Assembly (NCBI GenBank): GCA_016463225.1
Contig: JAEMRT010000030.1
Coordinates: 1 to 49,415, forward strand
From: Sphingopyxis sp.
Lineage (GTDB): Bacteria > Pseudomonadota > Alphaproteobacteria > Sphingomonadales > Sphingomonadaceae
Length of the DNA: 49,415 bases
Reading direction: 5' to 3'
The translations under genes and the position numbers were made by a program. Positions 8,530 through 16,038 of this stretch are shown piece after piece. Positions within the stretch are counted from its first letter, which is position 1. Each line of letters opens with the position of its first letter. Under the pieces are notes generated by a model. That model made no database searches, was not told where the DNA came from, and saw nothing but the letters and a program-made list of their open reading frames with translations.

Positions 8530-10104
8530 ATGTCCGAAAACAGCGCCCCTTTCTACATCACCACCGCGATCAGCTACCCCAATGGCCGCCCGCATATCGG
8601 CCACGCCTATGAAGCGATCGCGACCGACGTGATGGCGCGGTTCCAGCGCGCACGCGGCCGCGACGTGCGGCTGGTCACCGGCACCGACGAACATGGGCTC
8701 AAGATGTTTCAGACCGCCCGCGACCAAGGTCGTGAAACGATCGACCTCGCTAACGAAATGTCGTCCTATTTCCGTGAGATGTATGCCAAGCTGAATATCA
8801 GCTATGACAGTTTCATGCGCACGTCGGATGCCGCGCATCACGCGGCGTCGCAGGCGATCTGGGGCGCGATGGAGGCCAATGGCGATCTTTATCTCGATCG
8901 CTACGAAGGCTGGTATTCGGTCCGCGACGAAGCCTTTTACGACGAAAGCGAGCTCGTCGACGGGGAAGGGGATAGCCGCCTGTCGCCGCAGGGTACCCCG
9001 GTCGAATGGACCGTCGAGGAGAGCTGGTTCTTCCGCCTGTCAAACTATCAGGACCGGCTGCTCGCGCTGTATGAAGAACAGCCCGATTTCATCCGCCCCG
9101 AAAGCCGCCGCAACGAGGTGATGCGCTTCGTCGAGGGCGGGCTCAAGGATCTCAGCGTCTCGCGCACCAGTTTCGACTGGGGCGTGCCGGTACCCGGATC
9201 GCCCGGGCATGTGATGTATGTGTGGGTCGACGCGCTCACCACCTATCTCTCGGGGCTGGGCTATCCCGATCTCGATGGCGATTTTGGCAAATTCTGGCCC
9301 GCGAATATCCATATGATCGGCAAGGATATTGTGCGTTTTCATACAGTTTACTGGCCAGCCTTCCTGATGAGCGCTGGGTTGCCGTTGCCCAAGCAGGTGT
9401 TCGGTCACGGCTTCCTGCTCAACCGCGGCGAGAAGATGTCGAAGTCGCTGGGCAATGTTGTCGACCCAATGGCCCTCGCCGATACATTCGGAGTCGATCC
9501 GCTGCGCTATTACTTGCTGCGCGAAGTCAGCTTCGGGCAGGATGGAACTTACTCAGCCGAAGCGATCGTGCGCACCGCCAATGCGGACCTCGCGAACAGC
9601 TTCGGCAATCTCGCGCAGCGCAGCTTGTCGATGATTTTCAAGAATTTGGATAGAAAACTTGAAAAGTTTGCTCCCGCAGAACCCGATGATGAACTGGCTG
9701 CCAAGGTTGCGATAGCAACGCGAACCGAATTGCCGCGAGAGTTTGAGAATCTGAATTTCTCGGTCGGTATAGAGGCGTGGATGCGCGCCGTATTCGCCTG
9801 CAACCAATATGTCGATGAACAAGCCCCTTGGGCGCTCAAGAAGACCGACCCTCGTCGTATGACCGCGGTGCTGATGACGTTGTTCATGGTGGTCCGCGAT
9901 CTCGCGATTGCGATCCGTCCCGTCGTTCCGGCGGCGGCGGATAATCTGCTCGATCAAATGGGCATTGCGGCGGACGAGCGCGATTTTGCGGCGCTGGCCG
10001 ATGCGGATTGGTTCGTAAGGCTTTCTGACAGCAGCTTTTTACTCGGTCAGCCAACCCCCCTCTTCCCGCGCCTCGACCTGCCAGAAGGGGAAGGGGAGGC
10101 CTGA
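8530..10104 (+). CDS. metG: methionine--tRNA ligase
   Basis: This 524-residue class I aminoacyl-tRNA synthetase charges tRNA-Met with methionine for both initiation and elongation. The HIGH motif is at residues 22-25 (PHIGHAY), followed by GTDEHGLK. The KMSKS loop is at 302-306, and a C-terminal helical anticodon-binding domain is present. There is no C-terminal tRNA-binding (EMAP-like) extension and the zinc-knuckle cysteines are absent, so it is the compact form. It shares a TGATG junction with tatD. The ATG is favoured because family similarity starts immediately (FYITTAISYPNG). Confidence 0.97.
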   Translation: MSENSAPFYITTAISYPNGRPHIGHAYEAIATDVMARFQRARGRDVRLVTGTDEHGLKMFQTARDQGRETIDLANEMSSYFREMYAKLNISYDSFMRTSDAAHHAASQAIWGAMEANGDLYLDRYEGWYSVRDEAFYDESELVDGEGDSRLSPQGTPVEWTVEESWFFRLSNYQDRLLALYEEQPDFIRPESRRNEVMRFVEGGLKDLSVSRTSFDWGVPVPGSPGHVMYVWVDALTTYLSGLGYPDLDGDFGKFWPANIHMIGKDIVRFHTVYWPAFLMSAGLPLPKQVFGHGFLLNRGEKMSKSLGNVVDPMALADTFGVDPLRYYLLREVSFGQDGTYSAEAIVRTANADLANSFGNLAQRSLSMIFKNLDRKLEKFAPAEPDDELAAKVAIATRTELPREFENLNFSVGIEAWMRAVFACNQYVDEQAPWALKKTDPRRMTAVLMTLFMVVRDLAIAIRPVVPAAADNLLDQMGIAADERDFAALADADWFVRLSDSSFLLGQPTPLFPRLDLPEGEGEA

Positions 10105-10880
10105 TGCTCGTCGATTCGCACTGCCACCTCAATTACAAGGGGCTCGCCGAACAGCAGGGCGAGGTGCTCGATCGCGCCCGCGCGCGCGGCGTCACCGCGA
10201 TGCTCAACATTGCGACGCGCGAGAGCGAATGGGACGATGTGCTGGCGGCGGCCGAGGCCAATCCGGACGTGTGGGCCAGCGTCGGCATCCATCCGCACGA
10301 TGCCGATCATCATCCCGATGTCGACACCGCCAAGCTGGTCGAGCGCGCCGCACATCCGCGCGTCATCGGCATCGGCGAGACCGGGCTCGATTATTATTAC
10401 GACAAGAGCGATCGCGTGCGGCAGCAAGACAGCTTCCGCCGCCATATTCATGCGTCGCAGGCAACCGGGCTACCGATCATCGTCCACACCCGCGATGCCG
10501 AGGCCGATACGCTGGCGCTGCTGGGTGAGGAGCTGGGCAGGGCGACCTTCCCCGGCGTAATCCATTGCTTCACCGCGAGCGATGATTTCGCGCGCCATGC
10601 GCTCGAACTCGGCCTGTACATCTCGATCTCGGGCATCGTGACCTTCAAGAACGCCGCCGATCTGCAGGCGACCGCTAAATGGCTGCCGCAGGATCGGCTG
10701 CTGATCGAAACCGACTCCCCCTTCCTCGCCCCCGTCCCGCACCGCGGCAAGACCGGCGAGCCGGCGTTCGTCGCCGATACACTGGCGTTTCTGGCGACCC
10801 TGCGCGATGAGGATCCGGAAGCCCTGGGCGAGGCGACAAGCGCCAATTTCTATGCGCTTTTCAACAAGGCGGCACCATGA
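10104..10880 (+). CDS. TatD family metal-dependent hydrolase (DNase)
   Basis: This 258-residue TIM-barrel protein is of the TatD/YcfH type. Metal ligands His6 and His8 lie in DSHCHLN; the later GIGETGLDYYY, HTRDAEADT, HCFTAS and ETDSPFLAPVPHRGK motifs are the family signature. Known members are 3'-5' exonucleases or D-aminoacyl-tRNA deacylase-like enzymes; the native substrate here cannot be read from sequence. Its position after metG, with a one-base overlap, is conserved in many bacteria. Confidence 0.93.
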   Translation: MLVDSHCHLNYKGLAEQQGEVLDRARARGVTAMLNIATRESEWDDVLAAAEANPDVWASVGIHPHDADHHPDVDTAKLVERAAHPRVIGIGETGLDYYYDKSDRVRQQDSFRRHIHASQATGLPIIVHTRDAEADTLALLGEELGRATFPGVIHCFTASDDFARHALELGLYISISGIVTFKNAADLQATAKWLPQDRLLIETDSPFLAPVPHRGKTGEPAFVADTLAFLATLRDEDPEALGEATSANFYALFNKAAP

Positions 10881-10893
10881 CGTCGCACGCGCC

Positions 10894-11658
10894 ATGAAGG
10901 TTCGCATTCTGGGTTGCGGGACGTCGTCGGGCGTGCCGCGGATCGGCAATGACTGGGGACAATGCGACCCCGACAATCCGCGCAACCTGCGCAGCCGGTC
11001 CTCGATTCTGATCTCGCTCGGTGGCTTTCGTCTGCTCGTGGACACCAGCCCCGACATGCGGCTACAATTGCTCGATGCCGAGGTTGGCGCGGTCGATGGC
11101 ATCATCTGGACCCACGAGCATGCCGACCATTGCCACGGGCTCGACGATCTGCGCCAGATCATGCATCTGCGCGGGTCGCAAGTGCCTGCCTATGCCCGCG
11201 ACCATGTGCTCGACACGCTCAAATGGCGCTTCACCTATGCCTTTGCCGGAAACGCCGGCTATCCGGCGCTGGTCGATCCGATCGATTTGATGGATCACCA
11301 ATCGATCGGGCCGATCGAGGTCTCGGCGATCGAAATGCCGCACGGGCCAATCAAGGCGAGCGGACTGGTCTTCAGCGATGGTGTCCACAAGATTGGCTAT
11401 GCCACGGATTTTTCAAAGTTTACCGACGAGATGGTCGACTTTTTTCAAGGCGTCGACCTGTTTGTGATCGACGCGCTGCGCCGCTATCCGCATCCGACGC
11501 ATCCGCATCTGGCGATGACGCTCGCGGCGCTCGGAAAATGCGGCAATCCGCGTGCGATCATCACCCATATGGACAATACGATGGATTATGACGACCTTGC
11601 GGCCGAGTTGCCGCCGGGCGTCGAGCCGGGTTATGACGGGCTGGAGGTGCAGCTATGA
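10894..11658 (+). CDS. MBL fold metallo-hydrolase (PhnP-like)
   Basis: This 254-residue metallo-beta-lactamase-fold protein has the metal motif THEHADH (H74, H76, D78, H79). It opens with MKVRILGCGTSSGVPR, typical of the PhnP/RNase Z-like branch that acts on cyclic phosphodiesters. A further HMDNTMDYDDL motif near the C-terminus suits the same branch. The ATG at 10894 is chosen because an open frame extending upstream overlaps tatD and lacks similarity. It ends in an ATGA overlap with a small membrane-protein gene. The exact substrate is unknown. Confidence 0.88.
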   Translation: MKVRILGCGTSSGVPRIGNDWGQCDPDNPRNLRSRSSILISLGGFRLLVDTSPDMRLQLLDAEVGAVDGIIWTHEHADHCHGLDDLRQIMHLRGSQVPAYARDHVLDTLKWRFTYAFAGNAGYPALVDPIDLMDHQSIGPIEVSAIEMPHGPIKASGLVFSDGVHKIGYATDFSKFTDEMVDFFQGVDLFVIDALRRYPHPTHPHLAMTLAALGKCGNPRAIITHMDNTMDYDDLAAELPPGVEPGYDGLEVQL

Positions 11659-11831
11659 ACGCCGATACGGGGGTGCAACTGATCTGGTTCATTGGCGCTT
11701 TCGCGCTGGTGGTCAGTTCCTTGTTGGCGCGGCGACTGCCGATGGCCGACTGGATCAAGATGGCGCTGGCGTGGGCGGCGATCTTTGGCTTGGTGTTTCT
11801 GGTCATCCGGACTTGGCAGATGGTGACCTGA
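11655..11831 (+). CDS. 58-residue two-span membrane protein, function unknown
   Basis: Starting in the ATGA shared with the MBL hydrolase stop, this short frame encodes 58 residues with two hydrophobic helices (about residues 8-25 and 34-52) separated by RRLPMADW. No family is recognised with confidence. A similar segment forms the N-terminal anchor of some alphaproteobacterial retropepsin-like proteases, but no protease domain follows. The tight coupling and clean hydrophobic pattern support a real gene. Confidence 0.6.
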   Translation: MNADTGVQLIWFIGAFALVVSSLLARRLPMADWIKMALAWAAIFGLVFLVIRTWQMVT

Positions 11832-11916
11832 TTGCTCCGCAATCATATGCTGTGGAAAAATCGCATGATTTCAACGGCAGGGGGCATCTTCTTCCCCATA
11901 GGCGCTAAAATTTAAC

Positions 11917-11930
11917 ATAATATATATTAT
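11917..11930. promoter_or_regulatory. AT-only 14-bp palindrome before mazG
   Basis: A perfect 14-base palindrome made only of A and T lies 11 bases before the mazG start, in an otherwise very GC-rich genome. It contains TATTAT (11925-11930), a good -10 hexamer. That would place the transcript start within a few bases of the ATG, and no Shine-Dalgarno is visible. It may be a promoter, an operator, or both. Confidence 0.4.
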
Positions 11931-11941
11931 CGGATAAATTC

Positions 11942-12718
11942 ATGACCGACGTGATTCCTCTGTCCCCCATTGATCGCCTGCTGGCTGTGATCGCCAAATT
12001 GCGCGACCCCAACGGCGGATGCGAATGGGATATTGCGCAAAGTTTTGCGACCATCGCGCCCTACACGATCGAAGAAGCTTATGAAGTCGCCGACGCGATC
12101 GCTGGCGGCGATCCGGCGGCGATTTGCGACGAGCTTGGCGACCTGTTGCTCCAGGTCGTATTCCACAGCCAGATTGCCGCCGACGACGGTCTATTTGGCT
12201 TTGATGATGTTGCAAGCGCGATCAGCGACAAAATGGAGCGCCGCCACCCGCGTATCTTTGGTGACAGCAAGAGGGACGATGTTCGTAAGCAATGGGAACA
12301 AATCAAGGCAGAAGAGCGCGCCGCCGACGGCCCCAAGAGCGCGCTTTCGGGTGTCGCGCTATCCTTGCCCGCCTTGCTGCGCGCCCAAAAGCTTCAGTCG
12401 CGCGCGGCGCGCGTCGGTTTCGACTGGCCCGACGATGCCGGCCCACGCGACAAGATCGCCGAAGAGCTCGTCGAAGTGGCGACCGCGACCGACGCCCCAG
12501 CCCGTCACGAAGAGGTCGGCGACCTGCTGTTCGCTGTCGTCAATTACGCGCGCCACCTGGGTGTTGATGCCGAAACCGCGCTTCGCGACGCCAACATCAA
12601 ATTCGCACGCCGCTTTGCCGCCATGGAAGATCGCGCGGGCGGCAGTCTGGCCGGCCTTGCGCTCGACGCGCAGGAAGCCCATTGGCTGGCGGTCAAGACG
12701 TCGGAGCGTCGTCCGTAG
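11942..12718 (+). CDS. mazG: nucleoside triphosphate pyrophosphohydrolase MazG
   Basis: This 258-residue all-alpha NTP pyrophosphohydrolase hydrolyses (d)NTPs to monophosphate and pyrophosphate, clearing non-canonical nucleotides. The first MazG domain has the EExxE (TIEEAYEVADAI, E44/E45/E48) and ExxD (DELGDLL, E64/D67) metal motifs. A second MazG-like domain is seen near EELVEV ... HEEVGDLLFAVVNYAR. Length matches the E. coli protein. It converges on hflX with a 26-base overlap of coding ends. Confidence 0.95.
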   Translation: MTDVIPLSPIDRLLAVIAKLRDPNGGCEWDIAQSFATIAPYTIEEAYEVADAIAGGDPAAICDELGDLLLQVVFHSQIAADDGLFGFDDVASAISDKMERRHPRIFGDSKRDDVRKQWEQIKAEERAADGPKSALSGVALSLPALLRAQKLQSRAARVGFDWPDDAGPRDKIAEELVEVATATDAPARHEEVGDLLFAVVNYARHLGVDAETALRDANIKFARRFAAMEDRAGGSLAGLALDAQEAHWLAVKTSERRP

Positions 12719-13982
12719 GCCATAGCCGCTCAAAGCGCGCGCTGTCGGCGGGATCGAGCCGGACGGTCAGCACATGCCCCTCGCCCTCGGGCTCATCCGC
12801 AAGAACCTCGCCGCGTGCGTGAAGCCACGCCGCCGCTTCGCCGTCCTGATAGCCGAGGTAAATACGCTGAACCTTGTGGAGCGCGGTTAGTTGCGACGCC
12901 ATCAGTATCCGCGCGGCTTCGACACCCTCGCCCGTTACCGCGGATATGACCGCAACGTCGGAGCGACGCGCCGCCATCTCCTCAATCGCGGCGCGACCAT
13001 CGGCGTCTGCGATGTCGATCTTGTTCCAGATTTCGATCTGCGGGATCGCGGGCGGGGCATCGCCCTCCCCGTCATCTTGCGGTCCGTTGACCCCCAGCGA
13101 GCTCAGGATGGCGCGGACGTCGTCATATTGCGCGTCGCTGTCGGGATGGGCGATGTCGCGGACATGGACGATCAGGTCGGCGGTCGTGACCTCTTCGAGC
13201 GTGGCGCGAAAGGCGGCAACGAGTTCGGTGGGCAGGTCGGACACGAAACCCACGGTGTCGGACAGGATCGCCTTGTCGATCCCCGGCAGCCGGATTTCGC
13301 GCATCGTCGGGTCGAGAGTAGCGAACAACATATCTTCCGCCATGACGTCACTTCCCGTCAAGCAGTTGAAAAACGTCGATTTACCGGCGTTGGTATAGCC
13401 GACGAGCGCTACCACCGGCCAAGGGGCGCGCTGACGCTTCGATCGCTGCAGCTGGCGAGTCCGCCGGGCGTCCTCAAGGCTACGCCGGATCCGCGCCATA
13501 CGGTTGCGGATCATCCGCCGGTCGGCCTCGATCTGTGTTTCGCCGGGTCCACCGAGGAAGCCGAAGCCGCCACGCTGGCGTTCGAGGTGGGTCCAGCTGC
13601 GCACCAGCCGCCCCGCCTGATAATCGAGGTGCGCCAGTTCGACCTGCAAGCGTCCTTCGGCGGTCGCGGCGCGCTCGCCGAAGATTTCGAGGATCAGCCC
13701 GGTCCGGTCGATCACCTTGGTGCCGAACGCGGTTTCCAGATTGCGCTGCTGGATCGGACTGAGCGCGGCGTCGACGACGACCAACTGGACATTCTTCGCC
13801 GCAATGTCGGGCGTAATCGCTTCGATCTGGCCGACGCCCAGCAAGGTCGCGGCGCGCGTCTGGCGCAGGCGCAGCGTATGCACCGCGACGACATCCAGCC
13901 CGATCGCCAGCGCCAGCCCCCGCGCCTCCTCGGCGCGAGCGTCAAGATCGCGCGACAGGCGCTGGCTATGCCACTCGGGCAC
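12693..13982 (-). CDS. hflX: ribosome-associated GTPase HflX
   Basis: This encodes at least 429 residues. The N-terminal HflX domain (including RAATLLGVGQ and a GGPGETQIEADRR segment) precedes the G domain, whose P-loop GYTNAGKST is near residue 195, with DTVGF and NKID further on. HflX splits or rescues stalled ribosomes using GTP. The given start is a GTG at 13982. The upstream frame continues as DEVTRGAAALLV, which looks like real HflX sequence, so the true start may lie nearer the hfq stop, although no ATG is available there. It is last in the dusB-ntr-hfq cluster, directly after hfq as in many proteobacteria. Confidence 0.93.
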   Translation of the reverse strand: MPEWHSQRLSRDLDARAEEARGLALAIGLDVVAVHTLRLRQTRAATLLGVGQIEAITPDIAAKNVQLVVVDAALSPIQQRNLETAFGTKVIDRTGLILEIFGERAATAEGRLQVELAHLDYQAGRLVRSWTHLERQRGGFGFLGGPGETQIEADRRMIRNRMARIRRSLEDARRTRQLQRSKRQRAPWPVVALVGYTNAGKSTFFNCLTGSDVMAEDMLFATLDPTMREIRLPGIDKAILSDTVGFVSDLPTELVAAFRATLEEVTTADLIVHVRDIAHPDSDAQYDDVRAILSSLGVNGPQDDGEGDAPPAIPQIEIWNKIDIADADGRAAIEEMAARRSDVAVISAVTGEGVEAARILMASQLTALHKVQRIYLGYQDGEAAAWLHARGEVLADEPEGEGHVLTVRLDPADSARFERLWPTDDAPTS

Positions 13983-14041
13983 GACAAGGAGCGCGGCGGC
14001 GCCGCGCGTTACCTCGTCTTCATTGTCTATTGTCGGGTCGA

Positions 14042-14542
14042 TCAGGCGTTGTCCGCTTCTGCGTCCGGCTCGCTGTCGGTCAGGTTGATCGGGCCGTTCG
14101 GCTGCACCGTCGAAATGGCGTGCTTATAGACGAGCTGCACCTGGCGCTCGCGCTCGAGCAGCATGCAGAACAGGTCGAACGCAACGATATCGCCCTGCAG
14201 CATCACCCCGTTGACGAGGAACATCGTCACTGATTCATCGGATTTGCGCACGGCATTCAGGAATACATCCTGCAACGCCTTGCCCTTGCTGGCCGGCGCG
14301 TCGCGCAAATTGCCACCGAGCAGCGACAGGTCGAAATCATGCGACGGCATCACTGTCGAGATTGCATGTTTATAAACAAGCTGGGATTGGCCATCGCGGC
14401 GTAGCAGCAACGAGAAATTGTCGAACCAGGTGATGATGCCCTGAAGCTTCACACCCTTGACGAGAAACATCGTTACCGGCGTTTTGCTCTTGCGCAGCGC
14501 GTTGAGAAAAATATCCTGGAGATTCTGGTTTTTATCGGACAC
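14042..14542 (-). CDS. hfq: tandem-domain RNA chaperone Hfq
   Basis: This 166-residue protein contains two complete Hfq/Sm domains in one chain, against about 80 residues for ordinary Hfq. Domain 1 (about 6-68) has [20 protein letters not shown] and [11 protein letters not shown]. Domain 2 (about 89-152) has [20 protein letters not shown] and [11 protein letters not shown]. Both keep the YKHA Sm2 motif used in RNA binding. Three such chains would form the six-domain ring of normal Hfq (inference). The C-terminal tail is acidic ([10 protein letters not shown]). It lies between ntrX and hflX and probably governs sRNA-mRNA pairing. Confidence 0.96.
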   Translation of the reverse strand: MSDKNQNLQDIFLNALRKSKTPVTMFLVKGVKLQGIITWFDNFSLLLRRDGQSQLVYKHAISTVMPSHDFDLSLLGGNLRDAPASKGKALQDVFLNAVRKSDESVTMFLVNGVMLQGDIVAFDLFCMLLERERQVQLVYKHAISTVQPNGPINLTDSEPDAEADNA

Positions 14543-14658
14543 ATTTGCCTCCTGTTTTTGGCGGTACGACCGCGGGTATGCACCGGTTTTCCGGCTTTAA
14601 GACCTTCTTCTTCCCATCAATATGCGGCAAAGCTTGCGCAAGGTCTAGCGCAAAGCCT

Positions 14659-16038
14659 TTACCCCTCGCCGTCCGAACTCTCGGTGAGCCCCAAAAGTTT
14701 CAGTTTGCGGTGCAAGGCCGAACGTTCCATGCCGATAAAGGTCGCGGTGCGCGAAATATTGCCCGAAAACCGGTTGATCTGGATGCGCAGATATTCGCGC
14801 TCGAAATTTTCACGCGCCTCTTTCAGCGGGATCGCGGTGATCGATTCCGAATTGGGCAGGATGTCGGTGCCGCCCCGCACCAACTCGCCGGGCAGCATGT
14901 CGGCGTCGATCCGGGCCAGCCGATCGCTCGGCGCCAAAATCATCACACGCTCGATCACATTGCGAAGCTCGCGGACATTTCCCGGCCATTCATGTGCCTG
15001 CAGCGCCGCCATCGCTTCCGAGCTGATCTCGGGCGGCGGCACGCGCCGGTCGGCGGCATAGCGACGGACATAATGGTCGCACAGGCTGGCAATATCGTCA
15101 CGCCGCTCGCGCAGCGGCGGGATGTGCACGGGGACGACGTTGAGCCGATAATAGAGATCTTCGCGAAAGCGGTTCTCGGCGATTTCGGTCGTCAGGTCGC
15201 GCGCCGAACCTGAAATGATGCGCACATCGACGCGGATCATGGTGCGGCCCCCCACCCGGGTGAAGCTCTGATCGGTCAGCACGCGCAGAATCTTGCCCTG
15301 CGTTGTCAGCGGCATGTCCGCGACTTCGTCGAGAAACAAGGTGCCGCCATGCGCCTGTTCGAGCAACCCGACCCGGATCGACCCGTCGTCGGCTTCGGAT
15401 CCGAACAATTCGGTTTCGACCGTCTCGGGATCCATGCGCGCGGACGAGATCACCCGGAACGGCGCGTTGTGCCGCCCGCTCCACCCGTGCAGCACGCGCG
15501 CGGCGACTTCTTTCCCTACCCCGGGTGCACCGGTAATCAGAACGCGGCTTCCCGTGCCCGCTACGCGTTTCAGCGTGGCGCGAACATTGTTGATCGACGC
15601 GCTGGTCCCGGTCAGTTCGTCGGACGGCCCCGCCTTCTCACGCAATTGTTCATATTCGAACTTCAGTCGCTCGCTTTCGGTGGCGCGGGCCACCAGGTGA
15701 AGCAGGCGCGACGCTTCGAAAGGCTTTTCGATGAAATCATAGGCGCCGCGGCGAATTGCCGCGACTGCGGTATCCAGCCCGCCATGCCCCGAAATGACGA
15801 TGATCGGCAGCGTCGGGTCAAAGGCCTTGATCGCCTCGACCAGCCCGAGCCCGTCGAGCCGCGATCCCTGCAGCCACACGTCGATCAGCGCCAGAGACGG
15901 GCGCCGCTGGCGGATTGCCTCGAGCGCCGAATCGCTATCGGAGGCAATACGCGCCTCATAACCTTCATCTTCCATGACGCCGGCGACGAGATCGCAAATG
16001 TCGCGTTCGTCGTCGACGATCAATATATCAAGCGCCAT
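14659..16038 (-). CDS. ntrX: nitrogen response regulator NtrX
   Basis: This 459-residue NtrC-family regulator has a receiver domain with D53 as phospho-acceptor and K105 in FIEKPF. The AAA+ domain has Walker A GAPGVGKE (170-177) and Walker B GGTLFLDE (231-238), and a Fis-type helix-turn-helix sits at the C-terminus (NRFSGNISRTATFIGMERSAL). The GAFTGA loop that touches sigma-54 is missing: the corresponding region reads GSEADDGSIRVGLLEQA. It may therefore regulate without sigma-54, as argued for other alphaproteobacterial NtrX proteins. Its start overlaps the ntrY 3' end by 11 bases; NtrY is the cognate kinase. Confidence 0.94.
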   Translation of the reverse strand: MALDILIVDDERDICDLVAGVMEDEGYEARIASDSDSALEAIRQRRPSLALIDVWLQGSRLDGLGLVEAIKAFDPTLPIIVISGHGGLDTAVAAIRRGAYDFIEKPFEASRLLHLVARATESERLKFEYEQLREKAGPSDELTGTSASINNVRATLKRVAGTGSRVLITGAPGVGKEVAARVLHGWSGRHNAPFRVISSARMDPETVETELFGSEADDGSIRVGLLEQAHGGTLFLDEVADMPLTTQGKILRVLTDQSFTRVGGRTMIRVDVRIISGSARDLTTEIAENRFREDLYYRLNVVPVHIPPLRERRDDIASLCDHYVRRYAADRRVPPPEISSEAMAALQAHEWPGNVRELRNVIERVMILAPSDRLARIDADMLPGELVRGGTDILPNSESITAIPLKEARENFEREYLRIQINRFSGNISRTATFIGMERSALHRKLKLLGLTESSDGEG

